The notes under the pieces are model-generated. The model saw only the letters and a program-made list of their open reading frames with translations. It had not been told where the DNA came from and ran no database searches. A stretch of 64,000 nucleotides of DNA from Granulicella sibirica. GTDB lineage: Bacteria; Acidobacteriota; Terriglobia; Terriglobales; Acidobacteriaceae. The stretch lies in the NCBI RefSeq assembly GCF_004115155.1, contig NZ_RDSM01000001.1:1054001-1118000 (forward strand), in the 5' to 3' direction. Positions 8,281 through 17,400 of the stretch are shown here, piece by piece. Every line of letters begins with the position of its first letter. Positions within the stretch are counted from its first letter, which is position 1. The position numbers and the translations under genes were made by a program.

Positions 8281-9540
8281 CTAGGAGCTGTGGTCCTGCA
8301 AAAATTCCGCGGACACTGGATTTTCGTACTTGGAGTAGTCCCGAGTGACTACCGTCAGGCCTGACGGAGACACAAAGTAGTTTTTGCGATCCTCATTCTG
8401 GTCATACCCGATCACGGTCCCATCCGGAATGTGAACATCCCGGTCGATGATGGCGTGCCGAATCCGGCAGTGGCGCCCGATGTTCACATGCGAGAAGATG
8501 ATGCTCGCGTCGACATCCGCATAGCTGTTCACGCGCACGTCGTGCGACAGCACCGAGTTCCGAATCACCGAACCCGAAACGATCGAGCCCGAAGCGACAA
8601 TCGAGTTGATCGCCATGCCCGTACGTCCAATCTCGCCGAACACAAACTTCGCCGGAGGATACTGGTAGGAACGCGTCCGCATCGGCCAGGACTTGTCATA
8701 GAGGTTGAAGACCGGCGTCACCCCCGCGACATCCATGTTGGCCTCGTAGTAAGCCTCGAGCGTCCCCACATCGCGCCAGTAGAGCGCCCTCTGCTTGTTC
8801 TCATCGACGAAGTTGTAGGCCTGCATCTTGAAGCGGCCAAGCAGCTTCGGCAGGATGTCATGTCCGAAGTCATGCTTCGAGTCCGGATCCTCGGCATCCT
8901 TGATCAGCTCCGGAAGAAGAATGTCCGTGTTGAAGAGATAAATTCCCATCGAGACATCCACCATGTCCGGATTAAATGGGGACCGGATCTTCGTCTCCTT
9001 TGGCTTCTCTTCGAACCCTGTTACCTCGCCCGTCTTCGCGACCTCAACCACACCGAACGGCGAGACCTCATCCGGCCGCACCGGCAGTGTCGCCAGCGTC
9101 ACATCGGCTCCCGACGCGCAATGCTGCTGCAGCATCAGGCCGTAGTTCATCTTGTAGATGTGGTCGCCCGAGAGGATGAGGATGTGCTTCGGCTCTTCCG
9201 ACCCGATCGAATAGATGTTCTGGTACACCGCATCCGCCGTCCCCTGGTACCAACTCTTCGAGACACGCTGCATGGGTGGCAGAATCTCGATGAACTCGCC
9301 AAGCTCATTCGCAACCACAGGTCCCCAGCCCTCGCGGATATGCCGGTTGAGCGACAGAGCCTTGTACTGCGTCAGGATGTAAACGTGTCGAAGATCGGAA
9401 TTGATGCAGTTTGAGAGAGTGATGTCGATGATGCGGTACTGTCCGGCAAACGGGACGGCTGGCTTGGCGCGGTCTCGGGTTAGAGGAAAGAGCCTCTCGC
9501 CGGCACCGCCGGCAAGCAGAACGCCAAGTGTGTCTCTCAT
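8281..9540 (-). CDS. glgC: Glucose-1-phosphate adenylyltransferase
   Basis: ADP-glucose pyrophosphorylase, committing step of glycogen synthesis. The N-terminal LLAGGAGERLFPLT loop (about 8-21) binds the nucleotide. AKPAVPFAGQYRIIDI supplies the Lys that contacts substrate. WYQGTADAVYQN and the GDHIYKMNY segment are further catalytic signatures. A left-handed beta-helix C-terminal domain (VIRNSVLSHDVRV and following hexapeptide-like repeats) completes the 419 residues. Other glg genes are not in the window. Allosteric control by glycolytic intermediates is known for the family. Confidence 0.95.
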   Translation of the reverse strand: MRDTLGVLLAGGAGERLFPLTRDRAKPAVPFAGQYRIIDITLSNCINSDLRHVYILTQYKALSLNRHIREGWGPVVANELGEFIEILPPMQRVSKSWYQGTADAVYQNIYSIGSEEPKHILILSGDHIYKMNYGLMLQQHCASGADVTLATLPVRPDEVSPFGVVEVAKTGEVTGFEEKPKETKIRSPFNPDMVDVSMGIYLFNTDILLPELIKDAEDPDSKHDFGHDILPKLLGRFKMQAYNFVDENKQRALYWRDVGTLEAYYEANMDVAGVTPVFNLYDKSWPMRTRSYQYPPAKFVFGEIGRTGMAINSIVASGSIVSGSVIRNSVLSHDVRVNSYADVDASIIFSHVNIGRHCRIRHAIIDRDVHIPDGTVIGYDQNEDRKNYFVSPSGLTVVTRDYSKYENPVSAEFLQDHSS

Positions 9541-9805
9541 GTTGCACTTACCTCATAGCGTCGGACGGGCTTTGGAACCCTTGGACGAAATCACGGCCAC
9601 GTGCGTCAGATGCAGAATTCGGTCTCCACGGATACCGAAACGAGAGTCTACCATCATCGTTTTAAGCCACATGGCGATGTCGTCTTGAAAACCAGGTTTT
9701 CGGGCGTTATGCGCTCAGAGACCGAGGCGCGCGGGAGACGTGCGGCGCGCAATGCCGAGAGGCACTCGGGAGAAGTCTTCTCGTCAACAACTTAAATCCG
9801 TCCGC
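9541..9805. promoter_or_regulatory. Upstream region of glgC
   Basis: 265 bp between glgC and the hypothetical gene ending at 9806, both on the minus strand. It must hold the glgC promoter. No convincing motif was found apart from a short GAGAAG/CTTCTC hairpin near 9772-9784 that may end the upstream gene. Confidence 0.3.
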
Positions 9806-10111
9806 TTATTCGGCGGCGGCACTGCCTTCGGCTTCGCTTCCCATGCTGATGCGAAGCGACTTCAGAAACGTCAGATCGTGCGTCGTAAACGGGCCTTCGA
9901 TGGACTCATCGACAACTTCGGCCGGGTCGACCGACTCCGCCTCATCCATATCGACCTCGTTCAGACCGATCGTCGCCTCCAGCATCAGCAGCACATCGAA
10001 TCCCTGCTCACGAATATTCTTGACGACTCCCGCTATATGCTCCGACTCCGAGACCGACTCATGGATCGCTTCGCCGAGCTTCTGGATGAGGTTTTTCACC
10101 TTTTGATTCAA
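9806..10111 (-). CDS. Conserved-looking hypothetical protein
   Basis: Unrecognised protein of about 101 residues, soluble and acidic, predicted mostly helical (KVKNLIQKLGEAIHESVSES), ending in a low-complexity EAEGSAAAE tail. The open frame extends to 10252. TTG 10111 is preferred because GGAGG lies 5 bp upstream and the preceding residues look non-coding; GTG 10117 is an alternative. No domain can be assigned. Just upstream on the same strand is a small one-helix membrane protein, so they may be co-transcribed. Confidence 0.6.
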   Translation of the reverse strand: MNQKVKNLIQKLGEAIHESVSESEHIAGVVKNIREQGFDVLLMLEATIGLNEVDMDEAESVDPAEVVDESIEGPFTTHDLTFLKSLRISMGSEAEGSAAAE

Positions 10112-10295
10112 TGCCACCTCCGGGTAGGCCACATCGGTGAGGCGCTCGAGCCACGCTCCGGGAGGAGTCCCGGGGATGCGGCGGGAGCGGCATTGCGGGT
10201 GCAAGGGGTCCTTGCCTGTTTGGAGAATACGCTCAGCGCACCCCGCCCGCAATCATCACGATCTGGAAATGGTAGGCGAAACTCGGAGGGTGCGG

Positions 10296-10463
10296 CTATA
10301 CAACCGTGTGGTGATCCGCCCAGGCTTCTTCAAGGCGATGCGCCAGCAGGTCGACAGGCTCGGAGGACGCGGACGTGAGGCTACGGACGCGGGCCGCGTC
10401 CCAGACCAGAAATCCCACCGCTGCCGCGCAAAAACCACCGATAACCCAGGCCAGACTCTTCAT
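10296..10463 (-). CDS. Small single-pass membrane protein
   Basis: 55-residue protein: one N-terminal membrane helix (SLAWVIGGFCAAAVGFLVWDA) followed by a short polar segment ending in HHTVV. ATG 10463 is preceded by GGAG at an 8-bp spacing. It resembles YtxH-type small anchored proteins only in layout; no family can be claimed. Confidence 0.5.
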   Translation of the reverse strand: MKSLAWVIGGFCAAAVGFLVWDAARVRSLTSASSEPVDLLAHRLEEAWADHHTVV

Positions 10464-10647
10464 TCGTTGCATCTCCATCGCGCGCAAACGAAATTACCTC
10501 TCTGCAGGCACCTACGCGCGTTCTCTCGGCTTGGATGCACCGATGTGGACACGAGTTCCCCACACCGGCGTTTTCCTCCCATTTGGGACGATCGGCGGTA
10601 CCTTCCGCACGTTTCGCCTGCACACGCCGGGCGTCTACACTAAAAGC

Positions 10648-11148
10648 ATGGATTCGGTTCGATTCGGCCGTGTACTCGGCATCGGAACACGCCTCGCCGG
10701 CAAGACGCTCGTCCAGGCGGTCGACGCCGCAACCGCTCCAAACCCCAACGGCCCAACCACACCAGACGGTCCATCCCCCTCGCGCCCGGAACCACCCGCC
10801 CAGGGCGTCGTGATCCCCCCAGCCCGCGCCCGCGTCGAAACCGCGGCCCGCCAAGCCCGTGCTACCAGCCAGGGAGTCGCCCGAGGCAGCCGAAAGTTCG
10901 GCGACGCCGTCTGGGGTCCGGTAGCCCGGGCCTCTGGCGTCCTCTGGCTCGAGGTCACCGGAGTCTTCTTCGGCCTCATCGCCCTCTTCGGCCTCCAGGG
11001 CATGTGGACCAACCGCTTCGCCTTCCGCGCCACCGCCAGCCACACCGACCATCAGCACCTCCTGCTCGAAACCGCCCTCGCCGTGGTCTTCGGCTACTTC
11101 TGCGCCAGCAGCTTTATCCGAGCCTCCCGCCGAAGCCGCCGAGCCTGA
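10648..11148 (+). CDS. Two-helix membrane protein, unknown
   Basis: 166-residue protein beginning at ATG 10648 (the longer upstream frame has no coding character). A polar N-terminal half contains a Pro-rich stretch (NGPTTPDGPSPSRPEPP), then an Ala/Arg-rich segment. Two membrane helices follow near residues 97-118 (VTGVFFGLIALFGL) and 137-157 (ETALAVVFGYFCASSFI), and a basic tail. Function unknown. Confidence 0.6.
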   Translation: MDSVRFGRVLGIGTRLAGKTLVQAVDAATAPNPNGPTTPDGPSPSRPEPPAQGVVIPPARARVETAARQARATSQGVARGSRKFGDAVWGPVARASGVLWLEVTGVFFGLIALFGLQGMWTNRFAFRATASHTDHQHLLLETALAVVFGYFCASSFIRASRRSRRA

Positions 11149-11332
11149 ACATCGCAACGCTCCGCTGAACTTCCCAGCCCGCGTTGTAAACGTGATCGAA
11201 ACTGCCTTCCCTTCCCCTCAAAATCCCACCCTCCCGCACCGTCCTAGAGATCACGGCCCCTAAGGCAGTCCGACCTCGCTCGCCGGACTCGCAAGCCAAC
11301 GGCCGGAGCCCACTCCCCGGAGTCATCTCAGA

Positions 11333-11833
11333 ATGCGAGTGCGTCCCACCCTCCTGGCCCTGGCTTTTTCGTCCTCTCTGGCTATCGCCCAGACGATCCC
11401 CGAAGCCCACTGCACCTCGCTAGCCGGAACCACCGTCAACCTCCCCGCCGACCTTCAGGGCCGCACCACCATCCTCGTCCTCGGCTTCAGCCGCGACTCC
11501 CAGCAGTCCGTCACCACCTGGGGCCGCCGCCTCGCCGCCGACTTTGCCACATCCACCACCGTCTCTTTCTACGAACTCGCCATGCTCGAATCCGTCCCCC
11601 GCATCATGCGCGGCCTCGTTCTCCGCTCCATGAAGAAGGACGTCTCCGAGCGCAACCAGCCCCACTTACTTCCCATCACCGACAACGAGCCCCTCTGGCG
11701 CAATCTCGCCCACTACGACAAGCCCGAAGACGCCTACGTCCTCCTCGTCGCCCCCGACGGCGCCATCCTGTGGCAAGCCGCCGGCCCGCCCACCGACGCC
11801 GCCTACGCCGACCTCAGGAAGCATCTCCCCTGA
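11333..11833 (+). CDS. Exported thioredoxin-fold-like protein without CxxC
   Basis: 166 residues with a signal peptide (MRVRPTLLALAFSSSLAIAQ). The segment TTILVLGFSRDSQQSVTTW looks like the first beta-alpha unit of a redoxin fold, but the redox CxxC is absent. The later AYVLLVAPDGAILWQAAGPP is the usual strand-turn-strand before the last helix. A non-catalytic redoxin or ATP10-like role is possible but unproven. It sits 54 bp before gcvT on the same strand. Confidence 0.55.
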   Translation: MRVRPTLLALAFSSSLAIAQTIPEAHCTSLAGTTVNLPADLQGRTTILVLGFSRDSQQSVTTWGRRLAADFATSTTVSFYELAMLESVPRIMRGLVLRSMKKDVSERNQPHLLPITDNEPLWRNLAHYDKPEDAYVLLVAPDGAILWQAAGPPTDAAYADLRKHLP

Positions 11834-11887
11834 CCCCACGCGATGCTATCGTTGAAGTGCAACCTCCGCACCAGAAGGACCCAAGCC

Positions 11888-13051
11888 ATGGCTGAAATCG
11901 TCACATCCCCCCCGCTCCACGAAAACGTCAAAGCCCTGCGCAAAACGGCCCTCAACGCCACCCATCGCCAGCACAAGGCCTCCATGGTCGACTTCGGCGG
12001 GTGGGACATGCCCGTCACCTACGCCGGCCTCATCGCCGAACACATGGCCGTCCGCACCGGCGTCGGCCTCTTCGACGTCTCGCACATGGGCGACATTCAG
12101 TTCCGCGGCCCCGGCTCCCTCGCCGCCGTCAACCAGCTCTGCATGAACGACGCCTCCAGGCTCCAGGTTGGCCAGGCCCACTACTCGGCCATGCTTCAGC
12201 CCGACGGCACCTTCGTCGACGACGTCGTCGTCCACAAGCTCTCCGAAAACGACTACCTCATCGTCATCAACGCCGGAACCCGCGAAAAAGACATCCAGTG
12301 GGTTCGCAAGCAGGTCGGCCACATGCCCGGCGTGCACATCAACGACTTTTCGGACTACTACACCCAGCTCGCTATCCAGGGCCCCAAGGCCGAAGCCACC
12401 CTCCAGAAACTCACCGATACCGACCTCAGCGTCATCAAGAACTACTGGTTCACCTGGGGCAAGGTCTGTGGCCTCTATAACGTCATGATCGCCCGCACCG
12501 GCTACACCGGCGAAGACGGCTTCGAGATCTACATCCCCTCCGACGAGCCCACCAGCGGCCGCGTCTGGGGCGAGGTCCTCGCCGCCGGAGCCGAGTTCGG
12601 CATCATGCCCTGCGGTCTCGGCTCCCGCAACACCCTCCGCCTCGAAGCCGCCATGGCCCTCTACGGCCACGAGATCTCCGACACCCTCAACGTCTTCGAA
12701 GCCAACCTTGGCCGCTACGCCAAGCTCGACAAACCCTCTTTCGTAGGCCGCGAAGCCCTCTTAGAAGTCCAGAACACCGGCGGCCCCAAGAAGAAGTTAG
12801 TCGGCCTCGAGATGATCGAGCGCGGCATCGGCCGCGACGGCTACCCCGTCCTCTCGCTCACCGGAGAGAAGATCGGCGAGATCACAAGCGGCTCCCCCGC
12901 CCCCTTCCTCAAGAAAAACATCGCCATGGCCTACGTCCCCATCGAATACTCTGCCGTCGATGGCGAGGTCGCAATCGAAATTCGTGGTCAGGCCGTCAAG
13001 GCGAAGGTAGTCGCTTTACCGTTCTACAAACGTCCGAAAAAAACGGCCTGA
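11888..13051 (+). CDS. gcvT: Glycine cleavage system T protein (aminomethyltransferase)
   Basis: Transfers the methylene group from the aminomethyl-lipoyl H protein to tetrahydrofolate, releasing ammonia. Family signatures: HKASMVDFGGWDMPV near the N-terminus, GLFDVSHMGDI, the folate-binding TGYTGEDGFEIY segment, and GREALL and GEITSGSPAP in the C-terminal barrel. ATG 11888 has AAGGA 8 bp upstream; the open frame starting at 11843 is longer but lacks homologous sequence. First gene of gcvT-gcvH-gcvPA. No glycine riboswitch is evident in the short upstream gap. Confidence 0.96.
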   Translation: MAEIVTSPPLHENVKALRKTALNATHRQHKASMVDFGGWDMPVTYAGLIAEHMAVRTGVGLFDVSHMGDIQFRGPGSLAAVNQLCMNDASRLQVGQAHYSAMLQPDGTFVDDVVVHKLSENDYLIVINAGTREKDIQWVRKQVGHMPGVHINDFSDYYTQLAIQGPKAEATLQKLTDTDLSVIKNYWFTWGKVCGLYNVMIARTGYTGEDGFEIYIPSDEPTSGRVWGEVLAAGAEFGIMPCGLGSRNTLRLEAAMALYGHEISDTLNVFEANLGRYAKLDKPSFVGREALLEVQNTGGPKKKLVGLEMIERGIGRDGYPVLSLTGEKIGEITSGSPAPFLKKNIAMAYVPIEYSAVDGEVAIEIRGQAVKAKVVALPFYKRPKKTA

Positions 13052-13103
13052 TCCCACCCCGAACCCCATCTACCCTTTAGAAAGAGCTGGAGACACGGCA
13101 CCT

Positions 13104-13493
13104 ATGGCATATCCCGCAGCCTACAAGTACACCAAGGAACACGAGTGGATCTCCGTCGACGGCACCGTCGGCACGATCGGCATCACTGACTACGCCCAGA
13201 ACTCCCTCGGCGACATCGTCTTCGTCGAGCTCCCCAAAATCGGTGACAAGCTGGAAGCCCACGCAACCTTCGGCTCCGTCGAGTCCGTCAAGGCCGTCTC
13301 CGACCTCTACTCGCCCGTCTCCGGAACCGTCACCGAGATCAACGAGAGCCTGACCGCCTCCCCCGAGGTCATCAACACCGACGCCAACACCACCTGGCTC
13401 CTCAAGATCGAACTCACCGACCCCGCCGAGCTCGACTCCCTCCTCTCCTCCACCGACTACGACACCTTCACCGCCGAAGAGACCGGACACTAA
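13104..13493 (+). CDS. gcvH: Glycine cleavage system H protein
   Basis: Lipoyl carrier that shuttles the aminomethyl group between the P, T and L proteins. The lipoylated lysine is K63 in the ESVKAVSDLYSPVSG motif. The N-terminal YTKEHEWISVDG is the standard GcvH opening. Length of 129 residues is normal. It lies 52 bp after gcvT and 3 bp before gcvPA, so all three are very probably one transcript. Confidence 0.97.
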   Translation: MAYPAAYKYTKEHEWISVDGTVGTIGITDYAQNSLGDIVFVELPKIGDKLEAHATFGSVESVKAVSDLYSPVSGTVTEINESLTASPEVINTDANTTWLLKIELTDPAELDSLLSSTDYDTFTAEETGH

Positions 13494-13496
13494 AGC

Positions 13497-14864
13497 ATGC
13501 GCTACCTGCCCAAATCCCCCACGGACCGCGAGGAGATGCTCGCCGAGATCGGGGTCTCGTCCATCGACGACCTCTTCGCGACCATCCCCGAGGAGTACCA
13601 GCTCAAGCGCGATCTCGATATCCCCCGCCAGCACGCCGAGTCCGAGATCATCGACCGCTTCCGCGGCTACGCCGAGTCGAACGCGACCGGCTACTCCAGC
13701 TTCCTCGGTGCCGGCGTCTATCGCCACTACAAGCCCGTCATCATCGATTCCCTCGTCCAGCGCGGCGAGTTCCTCACCAGCTACACACCCTATCAGCCTG
13801 AGATCGCGCAAGGCACCCTCCAGGCCATGTTCGAGTTCCAGACCATGATCTGCGAGCTCACCGGCATGGAGATCGCCAACGCCAGCATGTACGACGGGTC
13901 TACGGGCGCTGCCGAGGCTATCATGATGGCCGTCCGCGTCACCGGACGCAACGCCGCCGTCATCGCCCGTACCGTCCATCCCGAGTACCGCGAGGTCATC
14001 GCCACCTACGCCCAGCACCAGCAGATCCCCCTCACCGAGATCAGCTACGCCACCACCGGCCGCGTGGACCTCGCTGCCCTCGACGCCGCGATCACCGACG
14101 ACACCGCCTGCGTCCTCATCCAGTCGCCTAACTTCTTCGGAACCATCGAAGACGTCGCCGCCATTGCCGAGATCGCCCACGCCAAGGGTGCCCTCCTCAT
14201 CGTCTCGATCGCCGAAGCGGTCTCCCTCGGCATCGTCCGCCCCCCCGCCGAGGCCGACATCATCTCCCTCGAAGCCCAGTCCTACGGCGTCTCCATCGGC
14301 TACGGTGGACCCTACTGCGGCGTCATCGCCTGCAAGGAAAAGTTCCTCCGCCAGATGCCCGGACGCCTCATCGGCGAAACGAAAGACGTAAACGGCAAAC
14401 GCGGCTTCGTCCTCACCCTCTCCACCCGCGAGCAGCACATCCGCCGCGAGAAGGCCACCTCCAACATCTGCACCAACCAGGCCCTCGTCGCCCTCATGAC
14501 GACCATCTTCCTCACCGTCTACGGCAAGGAAGGCATGAAGGAACTCGCCGAGCACAACCTCGCCAAAGCCGCCTACCTCAAGAGCGTCCTCGGAGCCGAA
14601 GGCAAAGTCCTCTTCGAAGGAGCCCCCCGCTTCCACGAGTTCGTCCTCGACCTCGGAGCGTCCGCAGACGAGATCAACACCGGCCTCCTCAAGGAAAAGA
14701 TCATCGGCGGCCTGCCCCTCGCGAAGTGGTACCCCGAACTCGGCCCCAACGCCAGCCTCTGGTGCGCCACCGAACTCACCACCCGCGTCCAGATGGATGC
14801 CGCCGCCAAAGCCGTCAACGCACTCGCCCCGGCACAAGTGGAACAGACCCTCGTAGCCCGGTAA
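13497..14864 (+). CDS. gcvPA: Glycine dehydrogenase (decarboxylating) subunit 1
   Basis: N-terminal half of the P protein in its two-subunit form. Signatures are the [15 protein letters not shown] start, [26 protein letters not shown] and [15 protein letters not shown]. This half lacks the PLP lysine, which sits in GcvPB. Length 455 is typical. It depends on GcvPB (15748-17295), which is separated by an unknown gene and 523 bp of repeat-containing sequence. Confidence 0.96.
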   Translation: MRYLPKSPTDREEMLAEIGVSSIDDLFATIPEEYQLKRDLDIPRQHAESEIIDRFRGYAESNATGYSSFLGAGVYRHYKPVIIDSLVQRGEFLTSYTPYQPEIAQGTLQAMFEFQTMICELTGMEIANASMYDGSTGAAEAIMMAVRVTGRNAAVIARTVHPEYREVIATYAQHQQIPLTEISYATTGRVDLAALDAAITDDTACVLIQSPNFFGTIEDVAAIAEIAHAKGALLIVSIAEAVSLGIVRPPAEADIISLEAQSYGVSIGYGGPYCGVIACKEKFLRQMPGRLIGETKDVNGKRGFVLTLSTREQHIRREKATSNICTNQALVALMTTIFLTVYGKEGMKELAEHNLAKAAYLKSVLGAEGKVLFEGAPRFHEFVLDLGASADEINTGLLKEKIIGGLPLAKWYPELGPNASLWCATELTTRVQMDAAAKAVNALAPAQVEQTLVAR

Positions 14865-14879
14865 GGAAAGTAACGTCGC

Positions 14880-15224
14880 ATGGATATCTCAGACATCATC
14901 GGGCAGGAGCTGGTCGCCGTCGAGTTCGTTCAGGACTTCGTCCGCCTCCGCTTCGAAACCCCACTCTTCACCCTCCACGAGTGGCCCTACGTCCTGCTCA
15001 CCGACTTCTCCGTAGGCTACGGCGAACCCGAGTACCGCAACGCCCTCTGCGCCCAGATCGGCGAACAGGTCGCCAAAGCCTCTCTCGAAGAAGGCGAATC
15101 CCTCACCATCGAGTTCGAATCCGGAGTCGCCCTCGGCCTCTCCCTCCGCGAAGAAGATCTCGACGCTCCCGAAGCCGGCAGCTTCTCTGCCACCGGTGAC
15201 GGCTCCGACGAAGAAAGTTTTTAG
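14880..15224 (+). CDS. Hypothetical acidic protein between gcvPA and gcvPB
   Basis: 114 residues, acidic, start ATG 14880 after a GGAAAG site, 15 bp after gcvPA and so probably in the same operon. The sequence (for example EFVQDFVRLRFETPLFTLHE and LTIEFESGVALGLSL) suggests an all-beta or alpha/beta small domain. An acidic disordered tail ends DGSDEESF. I do not recognise the family. A role in glycine cleavage would rest only on position. Confidence 0.65.
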   Translation: MDISDIIGQELVAVEFVQDFVRLRFETPLFTLHEWPYVLLTDFSVGYGEPEYRNALCAQIGEQVAKASLEEGESLTIEFESGVALGLSLREEDLDAPEAGSFSATGDGSDEESF

Positions 15225-15230
15225 CAGTCT

Positions 15231-15273
15231 TTGCTCTTCTGGTTGTCATTCCCGAAGGGAATCCGCGTCTGTC
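15231..15273. repeat. Interspersed palindromic repeat, copy A
   Basis: Contains TTGTCATTCCCGAAGGGAAT, whose centre ATTCCC-GAA-GGGAAT is a perfect 6-bp hairpin. It is followed by a conserved C-GCGTCTG-type flank. The same block recurs at 17350-17400 and in degenerate form at 15382-15423. Confidence 0.75.
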
Positions 15274-15316
15274 CTTGCTCTGTCTTCCTGAATCGGGGGC
15301 ACAAAAACCAGGGTGC

Positions 15317-15355
15317 CCCATCTTCGCCGACGGCACGATCGTCGGCTAAGGTGGG
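15317..15355. repeat. Long stem-loop in gcv gap
   Basis: GCCGACG (15326-15332) pairs with CGTCGGC (15340-15346) around a 7-nt loop. The helix extends outward through CCCATCTT (15317-15324) with AAGGTGGG (15348-15355) after one C/T mismatch. The total is about 15 pairs including one G-T. It may be a second repeat family or an attenuator ahead of gcvPB. Confidence 0.65.
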
Positions 15356-15381
15356 AACGTAAACCGCCCAAACCACGCACC

Positions 15382-15423
15382 TGCCGTTGCTTTTCTTGTT
15401 GTCATAAGGGAATCTGCGTCTGC
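15382..15423. repeat. Interspersed palindromic repeat, degenerate copy B
   Basis: Shares TTGTTGTCAT, AAGGGAATCTGCGTCTG and flanks with copies A and C but lacks the CCCGA part of the palindrome, so its hairpin is lost. Confidence 0.6.
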
Positions 15424-15747
15424 CCATGGCTTGCGGTTGCCGGTTACCTGGGAAGCAAAAAACCTTGTCAAGCCCCAAAATCACGCAACCCCAACAAAAC
15501 AAAGCGAAAAGTCGGTGTCCTTTTAGTTATGGTGGATCTTCTAAAATGGAAGTAAGAGAGAAAAAGAAGCAAGCTCCGCCGAGCAAATAAGCTAAGTCCT
15601 TTCTCTACTAATATTTGCAGCTAAACCCAATCGTATCTGATATTTACAGCCCATACCGTCCCGCATCCGTAACAAACGAAACGACTTACACGCGGGCAAT
15701 GGGGAGGGGGAGTACCCCTCAAAAAGCGTAACGGAAGGACACGAGTC

Positions 15748-17295
15748 ATGAGCGAAGCAAAGTTCCAGGGAACCCCGAAGAAGGTCTCGACCCACGTCAA
15801 CCAGAACGAAGACCTCATCTTCGAGAAGTCCTCGCCCGGCAAGAAGGCCTATCGCCTCGCCGAACTCGACGTCCCCGCGATTGACGCCGCCACCCTTCTC
15901 GGCGACTCGCAGCGCAAGGACCTCGGCGTCATGCCCGAACTCTCCGAGATCGAGATCATCCGCCACTTCACCCGGCTCTCCACCTGGAACTACGCCATCG
16001 ACCTCGGCATGTACCCGCTCGGAAGCTGCACCATGAAGTACAACCCGCGCGTGAACGAGGCTGTCTCCCGCTTCGAGGGTATCGCCGACGCGCACCCCTA
16101 CCAGCCCGAGAGCCTCTCCCAGGGCGCGCTCAGCATCATGAAGACCCTTCAGGACTGCCTCGTCGAGATCACCGGCATGGACACCATCACCCTCCAGCCC
16201 GCCGCCGGAGCCCACGGCGAGTTCACCGGCATCCTCCTCGTCCGCGCCTATCACGAGAGCAAGGGCAACGCCCGCAAGAAGATCCTCATCCCCGACTCCG
16301 CCCACGGCACCAACCCCGCCACAGCCGCCGTCTGCGGCTACCAGGTCCAGAACCTCAAGTCGAACGCACTCGGCATGGTCGATCTCGCCGAACTCGAGCG
16401 CCTCGTCGACGAAGACACCGCCGCCCTCATGCTCACCAACCCCTCCACCATCGGGGTCTTCGAGAGCGAGATCCACAAGATCGCCGACATCCTCCACGCC
16501 AAGGGCGCGCTCCTCTACATGGACGGAGCCAACATGAACGCTCTCGTCGGCAAGACCCGCCCGGGAGACTTCGGCGTCGACGTCATGCACCTGAACCTGC
16601 ACAAGACCTTCTCCACCCCCCACGGTGGGGGCGGCCCGGGCTCCGGCCCGGTCGCCTGCAAGAAGATCCTCGAGCCGTTCCTCCCGACCCCCGTCGTCAT
16701 CACCCGCGAAGACGGCTCCCTCGGCCTCGAATACAACCGCCCGCAGACCGTCGGCCGCGTCCGCATGTTCTACGGTAACTTCGGCATGTTCGTCCGCGCA
16801 CTCGCCTACATCCTCGCGAACGGCCCCGATGGCCTCCGCCAGACCACCGAAGACGCCGTCCTCAACGCCAATTACATCCGCGCCAAGCTGCAGGACACCT
16901 TCGAGCTCCCCTACAAGAGCCCGTCCCTCCACGAGGTCGTCTTCTCCGACAAGCTCCAGGCCAAAAACGGCGTCAAGACCGGCGACATGGGCAAGCGCCT
17001 CATCGACTACGGCTTCCACGCCTACACCGTCAGCTTCCCATTGGTCGTCTCGGGAGCGATGATGATCGAGCCGACCGAAAGCGAGAGCCGCGAAGAGCTC
17101 GACCTTCTCATCGACGCCCTGAAGCAGATCGCCCAGGAAGCCGCCGAGAACCCCGAACTCGTCAAAACGGCACCCCACACCACACGTCTCCAACGCCTCG
17201 ACGAAACCACCGCAGCCCGCAAGCCCATCCTCCGCTGGAAAGCCCCCATCGCCGCGACGCCACTAGCCGTCGATTCGGCCTCGAAGGAGTGGTGA
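15748..17295 (+). CDS. gcvPB: Glycine dehydrogenase (decarboxylating) subunit 2
   Basis: PLP-bearing half of the two-subunit P protein: decarboxylates glycine and loads the H protein. The PLP lysine is K286 in LNLHKTFSTPHGGGGPGSGP. Other marks are MYPLGSCTMKYNPR, QPAAGAHGEFTG and IPDSAHGTNPA. The C-terminus is about 20-30 residues longer than usual, ending in ATPLAVDSASKEW. ATG 15748 has AAGGA upstream. It is set off from gcvPA by the repeat-containing gap and may have its own promoter. A strong terminator follows. Confidence 0.96.
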   Translation: MSEAKFQGTPKKVSTHVNQNEDLIFEKSSPGKKAYRLAELDVPAIDAATLLGDSQRKDLGVMPELSEIEIIRHFTRLSTWNYAIDLGMYPLGSCTMKYNPRVNEAVSRFEGIADAHPYQPESLSQGALSIMKTLQDCLVEITGMDTITLQPAAGAHGEFTGILLVRAYHESKGNARKKILIPDSAHGTNPATAAVCGYQVQNLKSNALGMVDLAELERLVDEDTAALMLTNPSTIGVFESEIHKIADILHAKGALLYMDGANMNALVGKTRPGDFGVDVMHLNLHKTFSTPHGGGGPGSGPVACKKILEPFLPTPVVITREDGSLGLEYNRPQTVGRVRMFYGNFGMFVRALAYILANGPDGLRQTTEDAVLNANYIRAKLQDTFELPYKSPSLHEVVFSDKLQAKNGVKTGDMGKRLIDYGFHAYTVSFPLVVSGAMMIEPTESESREELDLLIDALKQIAQEAAENPELVKTAPHTTRLQRLDETTAARKPILRWKAPIAATPLAVDSASKEW

Positions 17296-17311
17296 AGCAA
17301 GCTTGATGACG

Positions 17312-17346
17312 AAAGAAAAAGGCCGCTTCGAGCGGCCTTTTTCTTT
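17312..17346 (+). terminator. Intrinsic terminator after gcvPB
   Basis: 16-bp perfect stem (17312-17327 with 17331-17346) and a TCG loop. The left arm is A-rich and the right arm ends in a T run. Core GGCCGCT/AGCGGCC. Confidence 0.9.
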
Positions 17347-17349
17347 TGC

Positions 17350-17400
17350 ACTTGCCCTTCTGGTTGTCATTCCCGAAGGGAATCTGCGTTTCCGTCCTTA
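17350..17400. repeat. Interspersed palindromic repeat, copy C
   Basis: Carries the same TTGTCATTCCCGAAGGGAAT block as copy A, followed by CTGCGTTT. It lies directly after the gcvPB terminator and abuts the DUF2911 gene stop. Confidence 0.75.

Larger units (their letters stand above)
15225..15747. other. Repeat-bearing gap in the gcv locus
   Basis: 523 bp without a supported gene. It contains two copies of an interspersed palindromic repeat, a large stem-loop (15317-15355), and the ribosome site of gcvPB (ACGGAAGGA before 15748). The local base composition around 15540-15620 is A/G-rich. A gcvPB promoter probably lies here. Confidence 0.6.

Noticed and set aside
11834..11887. Glycine riboswitch before gcvT
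   Set aside because: The gap is only 54 bp and shows none of the expected helices; the upstream gene leaves no room.
13077..14837. 586-residue minus-strand frame opposite gcvH/gcvPA
   Set aside because: Low-complexity Asp/Gly/Val/Glu composition; it is the shadow of the glycine cleavage genes.
15592..17193. 533-residue minus-strand frame opposite gcvPB
   Set aside because: Shadow frame with biased composition and no motifs.
15230..17400. CRISPR array
   Set aside because: The repeats are few, irregularly spaced, palindromic and flank a gene; no spacer periodicity.
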